Below, piece after piece: positions 33,943 through 42,828 of a DNA stretch of 64,000 bases. Numbering within the stretch: position 1 is the stretch's first letter; each line of letters begins with the position of its first letter. Source of the DNA: Candidatus Obscuribacterales bacterium (GTDB taxonomy: Bacteria > Cyanobacteriota > Vampirovibrionia > Obscuribacterales > Obscuribacteraceae). The translations under genes and the position numbers were made by a program. The stretch is taken from positions 248,001 through 312,000 of the forward strand of contig JACKCM010000005.1 of NCBI GenBank assembly GCA_020634035.1, in the 5' to 3' direction. Under the pieces are notes generated by a model that had not been told where the DNA came from, did not search any database, and worked only from the letters and a program-made list of their open reading frames with translations.

Positions 33943-33977
33943 TGAATATCTGCTGTCTAGCTACTGGATATTCAATG
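33940..33977 (-). promoter_or_regulatory. Perfect 11-bp inverted repeat containing the methylase start codon
   Basis: On the minus strand CATTGAATATC, a 16-base loop and GATATTCAATG follow one another; the final ATG is the methylase start. As RNA this would bury the start codon in an 11-bp stem, limiting translation; as DNA it could be an operator. No Shine-Dalgarno sequence lies between the arms. Confidence 0.6.
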
Positions 33978-34034
33978 ATTATACTTGTGCGGATCTTTCA
34001 GGTCGATCAGAAGACCAGCAATAATCTGCCTGGT

Positions 34035-35069
34035 TCAGATCGTGAATTTTTGATTCTCTTCGTAATCCGGCATTTTTTCTGGCTTGCGCTTCTCCGGATT
34101 GCCTGCATAGGCTTTGCTGTCTTTTGCTCGGAGCCTTGCCTTATCGGTCATTCTTTCGCCGTTTTTATCGATACCTTTGATTACCAGCACCGAACAAGGC
34201 GACTTCGAAGCGATGGCCTGGGAGACGCTTCCTTGAAAAATCTTGTCTAGATGGGATTTTTTCTCAGCACCGGTGACAATGAGCTCGGCTCGCCAGCCCC
34301 GGGCGATCTCGACAATTTTTTCTTTCGGATTGCCCGGGATTACGTCGACACTTATAGCCTGATTGTCGAGCCCTTTGCCGAGTTTTCGGGCATCTTCCCT
34401 GAGACCTTGCATGACTTTGTCTTTGACTGCGCTCCACTGGCTGAGAAGCCAGGCTGCCTGCTGGGCGTCACCGGCCGCTGCTACTTCGGTGGTGTCCTGG
34501 GGAATTACCGACATCACTTTGTAGACAAGCTCAGGAGACCAGTTCTGTCTGGCCAGCCAGGCAAAGGCCGCTTTCGAGGTCTCTCGTCCGTCGCTGGCTA
34601 ATAGAATGCGGTTGAAGTCGTCTCCGTGTCTGATGTGCTTGGCCATGGTGCCGTCTTTGACGATTAAAACAGGGCAATCGGCCTTCTGAAGAACTCTGGC
34701 TGAGACGCTGCCGAGTATAAGGGCATCGATACCCTTTTTCTTTCTGGTACCCATGACAATCAAATCCGCTTTCCACTGACCGGCGAACTTTACGATGGCG
34801 CTCTTAGGATCTCCTTCGACTATATCGTAAGAGATATTTATGGCTCCCAGTCTTTCTGCCAGTTTCCCGGTGATCTCTTCTAAGGCTGTTGCGGTGGTCT
34901 GGGGATCCGGCGGCAACATGCTCCGATTTCTTTTAGCCAGGACACCTTTTGAGCGCTGGAGGACATAAAGAAGCTTGATCGAGCTCTCTTCGGGCCACTG
35001 GTGCTGGCTCATGGCTGCCAGTGCAGCTTCGCTCTCCACGCTTCCGTCAACTGCTGCAAGTATTCGCAA
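34035..35069 (-). CDS. Tandem-domain universal stress protein
   Basis: Two UspA domains in 344 residues. Domain 1 begins MRILAAVDGSVESEAAL and ends with the ATP-binding loop DLIVMGTRKKKGIDALILGS followed by ADCPVLIVK. Domain 2 starts near HGDDFNRILLASDG and ends with LIVTGAEKKSHLDKIFQGS and CSVLVIK, where the first glycines of the loop are altered, so only domain 1 fits classical ATP binding. A basic Lys/Arg tail follows. It starts with TTG after GGGGAGAG, two bases after the stop of the propeller lipoprotein, as the third gene of the ppk1 operon. Confidence 0.9.
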   Translation of the reverse strand: MRILAAVDGSVESEAALAAMSQHQWPEESSIKLLYVLQRSKGVLAKRNRSMLPPDPQTTATALEEITGKLAERLGAINISYDIVEGDPKSAIVKFAGQWKADLIVMGTRKKKGIDALILGSVSARVLQKADCPVLIVKDGTMAKHIRHGDDFNRILLASDGRETSKAAFAWLARQNWSPELVYKVMSVIPQDTTEVAAAGDAQQAAWLLSQWSAVKDKVMQGLREDARKLGKGLDNQAISVDVIPGNPKEKIVEIARGWRAELIVTGAEKKSHLDKIFQGSVSQAIASKSPCSVLVIKGIDKNGERMTDKARLRAKDSKAYAGNPEKRKPEKMPDYEENQKFTI

Positions 35070-35071
35070 TT

Positions 35072-36370
35072 TCAGCTCTCCCCTTTCGAATCCGTGGCGG
35101 ATGATGATTTTGTACCCGATTTTTCAATGAGCTTATAGCCATACAAGTTTGAATCCTGCCCGACAAATAGTATTTTGTTATCGCCCAGAACCGGCCCGGC
35201 AGCAGGTTCATATTGATCCGGTGCCGACCGCCAGAGAATCTCGCCGGTATCGCCCGATAGAGCGAGGAACTCTTTCTGACTCGACAGATAAACTACGCCG
35301 TCTTTCTCTATCACATTACCCCGGACCGCACCGATCTCGGTCTTCCAGATGATATGACCGTCGGTGAGATCGAGACAATAGAAATGAGGGTCACTGCCTG
35401 CGGTGCCTTGATAAAGATGATTGCCGGAAATCAGCGCCTGATTGGCAATTTTGCCGGGGAAGGCCTTTTGCCATAACTCTTTTCCGTCTTCTAAATTGAT
35501 GCAATGCAGGGTTTTGCCCTTGATATAAGTGAGGCGCTCACCTTTCAAATAAAGACTTCTGAAGGTTACGCCTGAATCTTCGTGAAATAGAATAGAGCCG
35601 TTTTCAGGGTCTAGAAGCCAGAAGCCGTTCTTTTCGTCTATGGCGGCGATTTTACCCTCCAGCAATTTCAAACCCGTGACCAGATTGGCTTTTACTTTTT
35701 CCATAGAGAAGACATTTCTGGTCTTTCTCTCGACACCATCGAAGACGAGCAGGCTGTCTCCGGGAGTGGCACTGTATATAGTGTCGCCATCGGCGATGAT
35801 CGTGCTTATTGCCATCGGCGAGCTTGCGCTGTCTTTTTGAATTCGCCACTTCAAGTCTCCGGTCTGCTTATCGAGTGCATAGACCTCGAAACCGGGCATC
35901 CAGAAATAAAAATTGACGCCGGCTCCTATAATGCGCGGTTCGAACTCCCGAACAGAAGAGGGTTTTCTCCAGAGGACGGCACCATCTTTGAGGTTATAAC
36001 AGACAATCTCTATGGTTCTCTCTTTACCGGGGTTGAGATTCTGGATGGCGGTTCGGGTGGTCGCAATAACCAGGTCTCCTGAAACCTCGAAATTCTGCAC
36101 CGGCTCTTTGCTGTGCCAGATCTCTTTTCCTGTAGTCTGATCGATAACAAAGAGATAAACTCTGTTCTGCCAGTGATAACCTGCTACATAAAGTATATAG
36201 TTGCCTGCCACTACCGGTGATGAGCCGATTCCGTAGCCGGACCACTGGGCGTCCCGGGGGGCTGTGTATTTGAAGACCCTGTTACCGGGCTGGTTGAGGT
36301 TGATTGAGCAGGACGATAGGACCACCAGGCATAGAGCGCTCAGCAGCAGATATGAACGGCTCTTTTTCAT
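35072..36370 (-). CDS. Lipoprotein with a PQQ-like beta-propeller
   Basis: MKKSRSYLLLSALCLVVLSS ends in the lipobox LSSC, so the protein is exported and lipidated. The rest is a PQQ-like propeller with repeated WQNRVYLFVIDQTTGKEIWH, DGAVLWRKP, TGDLKWRIQ, DGKELWQKA, DGHIIWKTEI and TGEILWRSAP turns, seven to eight blades. BamB has this architecture, but there is no other bam gene nearby, so the name is not applied. It lies four bases after ppk1 and two bases before the USP gene, so all three are probably co-transcribed; a scaffold or sensor role linked to polyphosphate metabolism is inference. Confidence 0.88.
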   Translation of the reverse strand: MKKSRSYLLLSALCLVVLSSCSINLNQPGNRVFKYTAPRDAQWSGYGIGSSPVVAGNYILYVAGYHWQNRVYLFVIDQTTGKEIWHSKEPVQNFEVSGDLVIATTRTAIQNLNPGKERTIEIVCYNLKDGAVLWRKPSSVREFEPRIIGAGVNFYFWMPGFEVYALDKQTGDLKWRIQKDSASSPMAISTIIADGDTIYSATPGDSLLVFDGVERKTRNVFSMEKVKANLVTGLKLLEGKIAAIDEKNGFWLLDPENGSILFHEDSGVTFRSLYLKGERLTYIKGKTLHCINLEDGKELWQKAFPGKIANQALISGNHLYQGTAGSDPHFYCLDLTDGHIIWKTEIGAVRGNVIEKDGVVYLSSQKEFLALSGDTGEILWRSAPDQYEPAAGPVLGDNKILFVGQDSNLYGYKLIEKSGTKSSSATDSKGES

Positions 36371-36374
36371 GGTG

Positions 36375-38618
36375 TCATCTGTCCGCCCAGCTGGCGGCGT
36401 CAGTCTCCAGGAAATGTCTCTGACAGTCGAGGGGCTCCTGTCCTTCGGAGACGGGCAGCCTGGTGAAGTTGCCGTCTGCGTCCATCACCCTGGCTCTAAC
36501 ATTATCGTTGAGATAAATTTCGAGCAGGTGATCTTTGATATAGTTCGACAGACCGGGATCTTCCACCGGGAAAACCACTTCTACGCGACGATCGAGATTG
36601 CGAGGCATCAAGTCGGCACTGCCGACATAGATCTCTTCGTTGCCGCCGTTGCTGAAATAATAAACTCGGCTATGTTCTAAAAAGCGACCGAGAATACTGA
36701 CCACTCGGATATTTTCACTGACGTCTTTGATACCTGGTCTCAGGCAGCAGATGCCGCGTACTATCAAATCGATTTTGACTCCGGCTTTCGAGGCTTCATA
36801 GAGCAGGCGGATAATCTTGTCGTCGACCAGGGAGTTCATTTTGAAAATAATATGGCTCGGTTTGCCCTCTTTGCGGTGGGCTATCTCTCTTTCTATCAGC
36901 CCTTCCATTTTTCGTCTTAGGTTAATGGGCGCCACCATGAGCTTGGCATAGTCGGTCTTGGCCGAGTAGCCGGTGAGGTAGTTGAATAGATCGGTGGTAT
37001 CTGCACCGATAGAATCATCGCAAGTAAGCAGACCGAGGTCGGTGTAGAGATGCGCGGTGACAGGGTTGTAGTTGCCGGTGCCTAAGTGGACGAAACGCTT
37101 AATAGAATCTCCGACTCGTCTTACGATCATCAGAACCTTGGAGTGGATCTTCAAGCCTATTAAGCCGTAGACAACGTGTACTCCCTCATTTTCAAGGGCT
37201 CTTGCCCATTCTATATTGCTCTCTTCATCGAAGCGGGCTTTTAATTCCACCACCACCGCTACCTGTTTGCCATTTTCCATGGCGCGCAAGAGAGCTTCGA
37301 CCACCGGTGAGTTTTTGCCGACTCGATAGAGGGTCATCTTAATGGCGAGCACCGAAGGGTCGGTGGCGGCTTTGTTTATAAGATTGACCACAGGCTGAAA
37401 AGAATCATAGGGATGATGCAGAAGAATATCGCGACGGCCGATGGCGGTGAATTCGTCGTCATCCTGGGCGTCGGGGTTGAGTATGTTCGGCACCACTGGA
37501 AAGAGATGAGGAAATTTCAGTTCGGGCATGTCCAGGCTGGCGATATGTTTAAGGCTGGTGAGCGGTATATGACCCTCGACCAGATAAACGTCGTGGGACT
37601 GGATCTGGAGATTGGTCATCAGGATGTCGAGGACATGGGCGGGCATGGCTCGATCCACCTGGAGTCTGACCACATCGCCGAATCGTCTCTGTCGGATACC
37701 CTCTTCGGTCGTTTCGAGCAGATCACCGGCTTCCCATTCTTGAATCTCAACTTCGGCGTCTCTAGTGACGTGAAAAGGATGAGCTTCCAGAATAGTCATC
37801 CCGGGGAAAAGAGTATCTAAATGGGCTGTGACCAGATCATCGAGCCAGATGAAAGTATTGTCCTCACTGTGTCCGCTGCCGATGGACTTTCCTGCCGGTC
37901 TGGTGACCGGAATAAGCTGGGGAAGGGTGTCGGGGATTTTTACCCGGGCAAATCTGGCTTCGCCACTGGCTTTTCTGATCAGAACCGCTAGATTGAGGCT
38001 GAGGTTGGAGATATGGGGGAAGGGATGACCGGGGTCGAAGGCCATGGGCGTGAGGACCGGGTGGATTTTATGAAGGAAGATCTGCTCTACGTCGGCTTTC
38101 TGTTCTTCGGTAAGATCTTCGTGCTGAAGGATTTTGATGCCCGCTTCTCTCAGGGCAGGGGTGAGGTCGTCCTTCAGGCATTGCTGGGCATGCCCGAGCA
38201 GACGGTTTACTTCCTGACCGATTGCCTCGAGCTGTTCTTTGGGTTTCAGTCCATCGGCACCGGCTTTCTGGGTGCCTGATTCGAGCTGCCTTTTGAGTCC
38301 GGCTACTCTGACCATGAAAAATTCGTCCATGTTGGAGCCGACGATGGAGAGGAAGCGATAGCGCTCTAAAAGGGGATTTCTTGCATCCTGGGCTTCTTCC
38401 AGAACCCTCCACTGGAAAGCAAGGAGGCTCAGCTCTCGGTTGATGTAAAGACGCGGGTCCTCCAGCGATTCTAAATTGGCTATGGTCACTCCGCCCGGGC
38501 TCTCCGCCGTGGGAATGGGAGACATATCAACGCTCTCACGAAGCTCTTTGGTGTTACTTGATTGTTCGCTATTTTCGGATTCCAGGTTGATCTTCGTTTT
38601 GGCGTCGTGGCTGACCAT
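36375..38618 (-). CDS. ppk1: Polyphosphate kinase 1
   Basis: Polymerises inorganic polyphosphate from ATP. N-terminal YINRELSLLAFQWRVLEEA and NMDEFFMVRVAGLKRQ, the middle ALKIHSK-type segment GLIGLKIHSKVLMIVRR with a catalytic His, and VHLGTGNYNPVTAHLYTD are diagnostic. VGSADLMPRNLDRRVEVVFP in the C-terminal phospholipase-D-like domain is also conserved. The length of 747 residues includes an N-terminal 45-residue Ser/Glu-rich extension. GGGAGAG precedes the ATG closely. First gene of a three-gene operon with a propeller lipoprotein and a USP. Polyphosphate storage fits the lineage proposed. Confidence 0.96.
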   Translation of the reverse strand: MVSHDAKTKINLESENSEQSSNTKELRESVDMSPIPTAESPGGVTIANLESLEDPRLYINRELSLLAFQWRVLEEAQDARNPLLERYRFLSIVGSNMDEFFMVRVAGLKRQLESGTQKAGADGLKPKEQLEAIGQEVNRLLGHAQQCLKDDLTPALREAGIKILQHEDLTEEQKADVEQIFLHKIHPVLTPMAFDPGHPFPHISNLSLNLAVLIRKASGEARFARVKIPDTLPQLIPVTRPAGKSIGSGHSEDNTFIWLDDLVTAHLDTLFPGMTILEAHPFHVTRDAEVEIQEWEAGDLLETTEEGIRQRRFGDVVRLQVDRAMPAHVLDILMTNLQIQSHDVYLVEGHIPLTSLKHIASLDMPELKFPHLFPVVPNILNPDAQDDDEFTAIGRRDILLHHPYDSFQPVVNLINKAATDPSVLAIKMTLYRVGKNSPVVEALLRAMENGKQVAVVVELKARFDEESNIEWARALENEGVHVVYGLIGLKIHSKVLMIVRRVGDSIKRFVHLGTGNYNPVTAHLYTDLGLLTCDDSIGADTTDLFNYLTGYSAKTDYAKLMVAPINLRRKMEGLIEREIAHRKEGKPSHIIFKMNSLVDDKIIRLLYEASKAGVKIDLIVRGICCLRPGIKDVSENIRVVSILGRFLEHSRVYYFSNGGNEEIYVGSADLMPRNLDRRVEVVFPVEDPGLSNYIKDHLLEIYLNDNVRARVMDADGNFTRLPVSEGQEPLDCQRHFLETDAASWADR

Positions 38619-38866
38619 TCTCTCTCCCGGCTATACGCTATTATTGATTGATCCGACATCTACTATTGTAAGCTTAATTGTACTAATTCTATATATGTCT
38701 TTTAAATATCGCCTCTTGAAAAGGGGCGCTCAGCATTGCAAAGCGGACTTGGTTCAGGGAATCTCACTGTCTTATCCCTTCTTAATTTGTGTAGTGTTTT
38801 TAGGTATACTTATAGTTTCTTTGTTCAATCTGGAATCCCTTAGTAAGTCAGCAAGCAATATCACAG

Positions 38867-41059
38867 ATGCGAATTCTCCCCGGTAAACCTTATCCGCTTG
38901 GTGCCACCTGGGATGGCATGGGCGTCAACTTCGCCCTGTTTTCCGAGAATGCCACCAAAGTAGAACTCTGTTTCTTCGATTCTCCGGCCAGACGTAGAGA
39001 GTCTTCTCGTATTACCATGCCGGGCTTTACCAATAATGTCTGGCATGTCTATCTCAAGGATGTGCATCCGGGTCAGGCATACGGCTATCGGGTCTACGGA
39101 CCCTATAACCCTGAAGAAGGGCATCGATTCAACCCTAATAAGATTCTGGTCGACCCCTATTCGAAGCTGGTTACTAGAAGATTGCGCTGGCACGACAGTC
39201 TCTATGGCTATCAGATAGGAAACAAGCGCCAGGACCTCAGTTTTGACAAGCGGGACAATGCCGCCTATGCGCCACTATGCGTGGTGGTAGATGATTCTTT
39301 TACCTGGGGTGATGACACCCGACCCAACACTCCCTGGCATGAGACCATAATCTACGAAGCCCATGTCAAAGGCTTTACCCGCAAATTTCCCGGTATTCCT
39401 GAAGACATTCGCGGGACCTATCTGGCCCTCGGGTCCGAGCCGGTTATCCGGCATCTAAAATCAATCGGAGTCACCGCCATCGAATTGATGCCGATTCACC
39501 AGAGTGTCGCCGACAATTATCTTGCCCAGGGCGGGCTGACCAACTACTGGGGGTACAACACTCTATCTTTCTTCGCTCCCGATACACGTTTTGCCAGGCA
39601 GGACAATCATCTGAATGCAGTGCAGGAGTTCAAGATGATGGTGCGGGCCATGCATGCCGCCGGTATCGAAGTGATTCTGGATGTGGTTTATAACCATACG
39701 GCAGAAGGCAATCATCTGGGACCGACCCTCTCTTTTCGGGGCATAGACAACCTCTGCTATTACCGGACAGATCCTGCTCAGAGAAGATATTATGTCGACT
39801 ATACCGGTTGTGGCAACACGCTCAACATGCTGCATCCCAATGTTTTGCAGCTGATTATGGACAGCTTGCGTTACTGGGTCGAAGAGATGCATGTCGATGG
39901 TTTCCGCTTCGACCTTGCCAGCGCCCTGGCAAGAGAACTGTACGATGTGGATAAACTCTCGGCCTTCTTCGATGTGATTCAGCAGGACCCGGTCATCTCT
40001 CGAGTCAAGCTCATCGCCGAGCCCTGGGATCTTGGTAAAGGAGGCTATCAGGTTGGTAACTTCCCTGTTCTATGGACCGAGTGGAACGGCAAGTACAGAG
40101 ATACTATTAGAGCCTTCTGGAAAGGTGACGAGGCGCTGGTAGGTGAAACCGCCACCAGATTGACCGGCTCCAGTGATTTATATGAGCACTCGGGACGCAG
40201 TCCCCACGCCAGTATCAACTTTGTTACCTGCCATGACGGATTTACCATGGCCGACCTTGTCTCTTACAACCAGAAGCACAACCTGGCCAATAAAGAGGAT
40301 AATCGCGACGGCGAATCGCATAACAACAGCTGGAATTGTGGTGTTGAGGGCGATACCACCGATTTAGAAATTCTCAAATTGCGGATGAAGCAGCGTCGCA
40401 ATCTGATGGCTACCCTTCTGCTCTCCCTGGGAGTGCCGATGATAAGCGGCGGCGATGAAGTCGGTCGAACGCAGAAAGGTAATAACAACGCTTATTGCCA
40501 GGACAACGAAGTGAGCTGGACGAACTGGCATCTAAATGAAAGCGAGAAAGAATTTCTCGAGTTCGTAAAAAGATTGACCAGGGTGCGTAAACAGTTTCCT
40601 GTATTGCAGAGACGAAAGTTCTTGCGTGGCCGGGTGAGCAGTGCCGATCAGATTAGCGAAGATGTGATCTGGCTGAATGCCGACGCCACCGAGATGATAG
40701 ATGAAGACTGGCAGAAGCCGGCGCGGCATCATTTTGGTGTTCTTTTGAATGGTGAACATATCGACGAAGTCGACAGTGAAGGAAACATAGTAACGAGCAG
40801 CACCCTGCTTATTCTCTGCAACGCCCACTGGGAAGGAATGGACTTCGTTCTGCCACCGAAGAGCGATGAGGAATATGCCGGCAATTTTGCCGTCAGTCAA
40901 CCGGAGAAAGCCTGGAAATTGTTGCTCGATACCTCGGGCGTCTATGACAGCAGTTGCTGGGAACTCAATTCTCGCTTCTATCTAAACGACAGGAGCCTGG
41001 TTCTCTTCGAACTCAGTGATAAGGACGAGAATCTGCCCTATAGCAGTATCTACGATTGA
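38867..41059 (+). CDS. glgX: Glycogen debranching enzyme GlgX, isoamylase type
   Basis: Hydrolyses alpha-1,6 branches of phosphorylase-limit glycogen. An N-terminal CBM48 (YPLGATWDGMGVNFALFSEN, VYGPYNPEEGHRFNPNKIL) precedes a GH13 barrel with IEVILDVVYNHTAEGN, VDGFRFDLAS (nucleophile Asp), KLIAEPWDLG (acid/base Glu), FVTCHDGFTMADLVSYN (third Asp) and GGDEVGRTQKGNNNAYCQDN, the last typical of GlgX. A C-terminal beta domain completes 730 residues. It works with the glycogen phosphorylase at 45.4-47.9 kb. It is divergent from ppk1 across 248 bp that hold a 7-bp hairpin (38711-38727). No clear ribosome binding site. Confidence 0.95.
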   Translation: MRILPGKPYPLGATWDGMGVNFALFSENATKVELCFFDSPARRRESSRITMPGFTNNVWHVYLKDVHPGQAYGYRVYGPYNPEEGHRFNPNKILVDPYSKLVTRRLRWHDSLYGYQIGNKRQDLSFDKRDNAAYAPLCVVVDDSFTWGDDTRPNTPWHETIIYEAHVKGFTRKFPGIPEDIRGTYLALGSEPVIRHLKSIGVTAIELMPIHQSVADNYLAQGGLTNYWGYNTLSFFAPDTRFARQDNHLNAVQEFKMMVRAMHAAGIEVILDVVYNHTAEGNHLGPTLSFRGIDNLCYYRTDPAQRRYYVDYTGCGNTLNMLHPNVLQLIMDSLRYWVEEMHVDGFRFDLASALARELYDVDKLSAFFDVIQQDPVISRVKLIAEPWDLGKGGYQVGNFPVLWTEWNGKYRDTIRAFWKGDEALVGETATRLTGSSDLYEHSGRSPHASINFVTCHDGFTMADLVSYNQKHNLANKEDNRDGESHNNSWNCGVEGDTTDLEILKLRMKQRRNLMATLLLSLGVPMISGGDEVGRTQKGNNNAYCQDNEVSWTNWHLNESEKEFLEFVKRLTRVRKQFPVLQRRKFLRGRVSSADQISEDVIWLNADATEMIDEDWQKPARHHFGVLLNGEHIDEVDSEGNIVTSSTLLILCNAHWEGMDFVLPPKSDEEYAGNFAVSQPEKAWKLLLDTSGVYDSSCWELNSRFYLNDRSLVLFELSDKDENLPYSSIYD

Positions 41060-41063
41060 TCCC

Positions 41064-41654
41064 TTAATTTTGTTCCGACTCTGAACTCACCACTTCATGG
41101 AGAGCTCCCTGGGCTTTTAGAATAAAAGGCAAAGAGAGCAAGTAAGAAGTCAGACCTAGAAGCACACAGGCTTTAAGCAATAAGCTGCTGTCGCTTATAT
41201 TTAGATTGGCCGAAAAAAAGAGACAGAGAAAAGAGAAACTGAACATGGGCACTAAGGGTGGTGCCAGGGCTATCAGCCAGCGTGGATGGGAGCCGGTCAT
41301 CACTTTGTAGGGAATTTCCTGGGCTGCTGTCTGCAAGCCCATTTTGCCTGTCTTGATGTCTTTTATGACTTTCAGTCCTTCAAGAAGAATCGCTAAAAAA
41401 GCGGATACGGCAAGAAAGAGCATGCAAACCAGAGAATACAAAATCGCATAGAGAAATACGAACAGGGCTTGTTCTAGATAGCCACCGCTCCAAGAAAGGG
41501 CGATGAAACGGGGGAAGATGATATCGAGGCAGAGAACCAGAGCTATTTGCTGGATGATGAAATAAAGTGGAGAGGCAAGAGCCCTCGCCCCTTGCTGATG
41601 ACTGACCTTCTCCTTTAGTTTAGCGAGGTCACTTTCGTATTTGTCCGGATCCAT
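41064..41654 (-). CDS. Integral membrane protein of unknown function
   Basis: 196 residues with about five hydrophobic helices (FIIQQIALVLCLDIIF, FVFLYAILYSLVCMLFL, FLAILLEGLKVI, LAPPLVPMFSFSFLCLFF, LLKACVLLGLTSYLLSL). It starts three bases after the stop of the upstream gene and is probably co-transcribed with it. The segment ILLEGLKVIKDIKTGKMGLQ resembles the middle of the DUF4870/Tic20-like helices of the neighbour, but no family was recognised with confidence. It ends four bases from the glgX stop, convergent. Confidence 0.65.
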   Translation of the reverse strand: MDPDKYESDLAKLKEKVSHQQGARALASPLYFIIQQIALVLCLDIIFPRFIALSWSGGYLEQALFVFLYAILYSLVCMLFLAVSAFLAILLEGLKVIKDIKTGKMGLQTAAQEIPYKVMTGSHPRWLIALAPPLVPMFSFSFLCLFFSANLNISDSSLLLKACVLLGLTSYLLSLPFILKAQGALHEVVSSESEQN

Positions 41655-41657
41655 GGT

Positions 41658-42140
41658 CTAGGAAATTTCAGAGTCCGATCCCAGATTAGAACCAGAACTG
41701 TATAAATCAGCGTAGTGACCAATGACAGGCAAGCGATAGAGAGAGCCTTGATGCGCTTTATACATCATGAAAAGGCTTACCACCACAGTAACCGTTAGAT
41801 AAATAGACAGAAAGAAGTAGAGTCCTGCGATCATAAAACCGCCGACAAATGGGATGAAATGCAGTGGGACCGAAAGGAAGAGGATGATAAAACAGAGCGT
41901 CACGGCAGAGCCGAAGATCATCAGGGATTGCAGAGCATGGAAGCGCACGAATTTGCTCTCTTTCGGTTCGGTGGCTAGAAATAGCAGACAGAAAAAGATA
42001 TTGAGGGCAAAAAGTGGACAATAGCTGAATAAAGCAGCGGTGGAATGGTCCAGGTTGAGCGAGGCTGTCTTGCCGCTTATCTCGGTCCCGCCGGCGAAAG
42101 CATTTGAAGAAGATTTGGCAGGTAATTTGTTATCGTCCAT
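41658..42140 (-). CDS. Tic20/DUF4870-like four-helix membrane protein
   Basis: A small inner-membrane protein. After a polar 30-residue N-terminus come SYCPLFALNIFFCLLFLA, then the family-typical ESKFVRFHALQSLMIFGSA, and two further helices (FILFLSVPLHFIPFVGGF and LYFFLSIYLTVTVVVSLFM), ending LYRLPVIGHYADLY. The ..KFVRFHALQS.. motif between helices 1 and 2 is shared with DUF4870 and chloroplast Tic20-like proteins of cyanobacteria. GAGGAGT precedes the ATG. Role unknown; fused or paired with the next membrane gene. Confidence 0.72.
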   Translation of the reverse strand: MDDNKLPAKSSSNAFAGGTEISGKTASLNLDHSTAALFSYCPLFALNIFFCLLFLATEPKESKFVRFHALQSLMIFGSAVTLCFIILFLSVPLHFIPFVGGFMIAGLYFFLSIYLTVTVVVSLFMMYKAHQGSLYRLPVIGHYADLYSSGSNLGSDSEIS

Positions 42141-42286
42141 GACCGACTCCTCTCGGGTGTGTCTTCCAGTATTCTACGTTATCATGCCGCAGCTTCCCAT
42201 TGTGAAGAGAATTTGCTGGTTCGGCGGATGTCAGGATGACATAATGAACTGCGCTCATGTTGCCCTTACCAGTGTAGCTTTCGGAA

Positions 42287-42820
42287 ATGAAACTGATCTC
42301 ATCCTCTCTTTTAAGTCTCATTCTTATCGGCTCCTATTTCTGCTTTTATCCCCGGGCTGCCTTTGCCCAGTCGGTGCCCACCGATGCGACTCCGCCGTCG
42401 CCTGCCCTGCGTCAGGAGATCAAGCCTGTTGACCTTGGTGATAAAAGGAAATCTGATTCAAATCAATCTCAGTCGGATCAAGCAATAAAGTCCGACACGA
42501 AAGCAAAAGCAGGAGGAAGCAACTCTTCTTCTTCTCAGTTGCCACTGCGGTTGCTGTCTTTTCCTATCGGTTTTGTGGTCGGTACACCGATTGCTATCGG
42601 CCGTTGTGCCTACAAGCAGACCCGGGCAGGAACCAGGGATTTAGTAGGTGATTCTACTAATCCTCTACTGGTGGTGCCTGCCACCATGATCTCTTTGCCG
42701 TTCGGTATCATGGGCGGACCCTTCGAAGGGGTCGGCTCTGCTGCTATTAATAGCTGGAAGGGCAGTGGACACGACCCGTTCGGACCGGAGAGTTTCAGTC
42801 TGGGCTCAGGCGCCGATTAG
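42287..42820 (+). CDS. Exported hypothetical protein
   Basis: 177 residues. A signal peptide (KLISSSLLSLILIGSYFCF then RAAFA) is followed by a Ser/Asp/Lys-rich low-complexity stretch and a C-terminal region of about 90 residues with two hydrophobic segments (LLSFPIGFVVGTPIAIG and LLVVPATMISLPFGIMGGP), the second Gly/Pro-rich. The pattern looks like an exported protein that inserts into a membrane. The ribosome binding site is weak. It converges on the second USP gene. I do not recognise the family. Confidence 0.65.
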   Translation: MKLISSSLLSLILIGSYFCFYPRAAFAQSVPTDATPPSPALRQEIKPVDLGDKRKSDSNQSQSDQAIKSDTKAKAGGSNSSSSQLPLRLLSFPIGFVVGTPIAIGRCAYKQTRAGTRDLVGDSTNPLLVVPATMISLPFGIMGGPFEGVGSAAINSWKGSGHDPFGPESFSLGSGAD

Positions 42821-42828
42821 AGTAAGCC

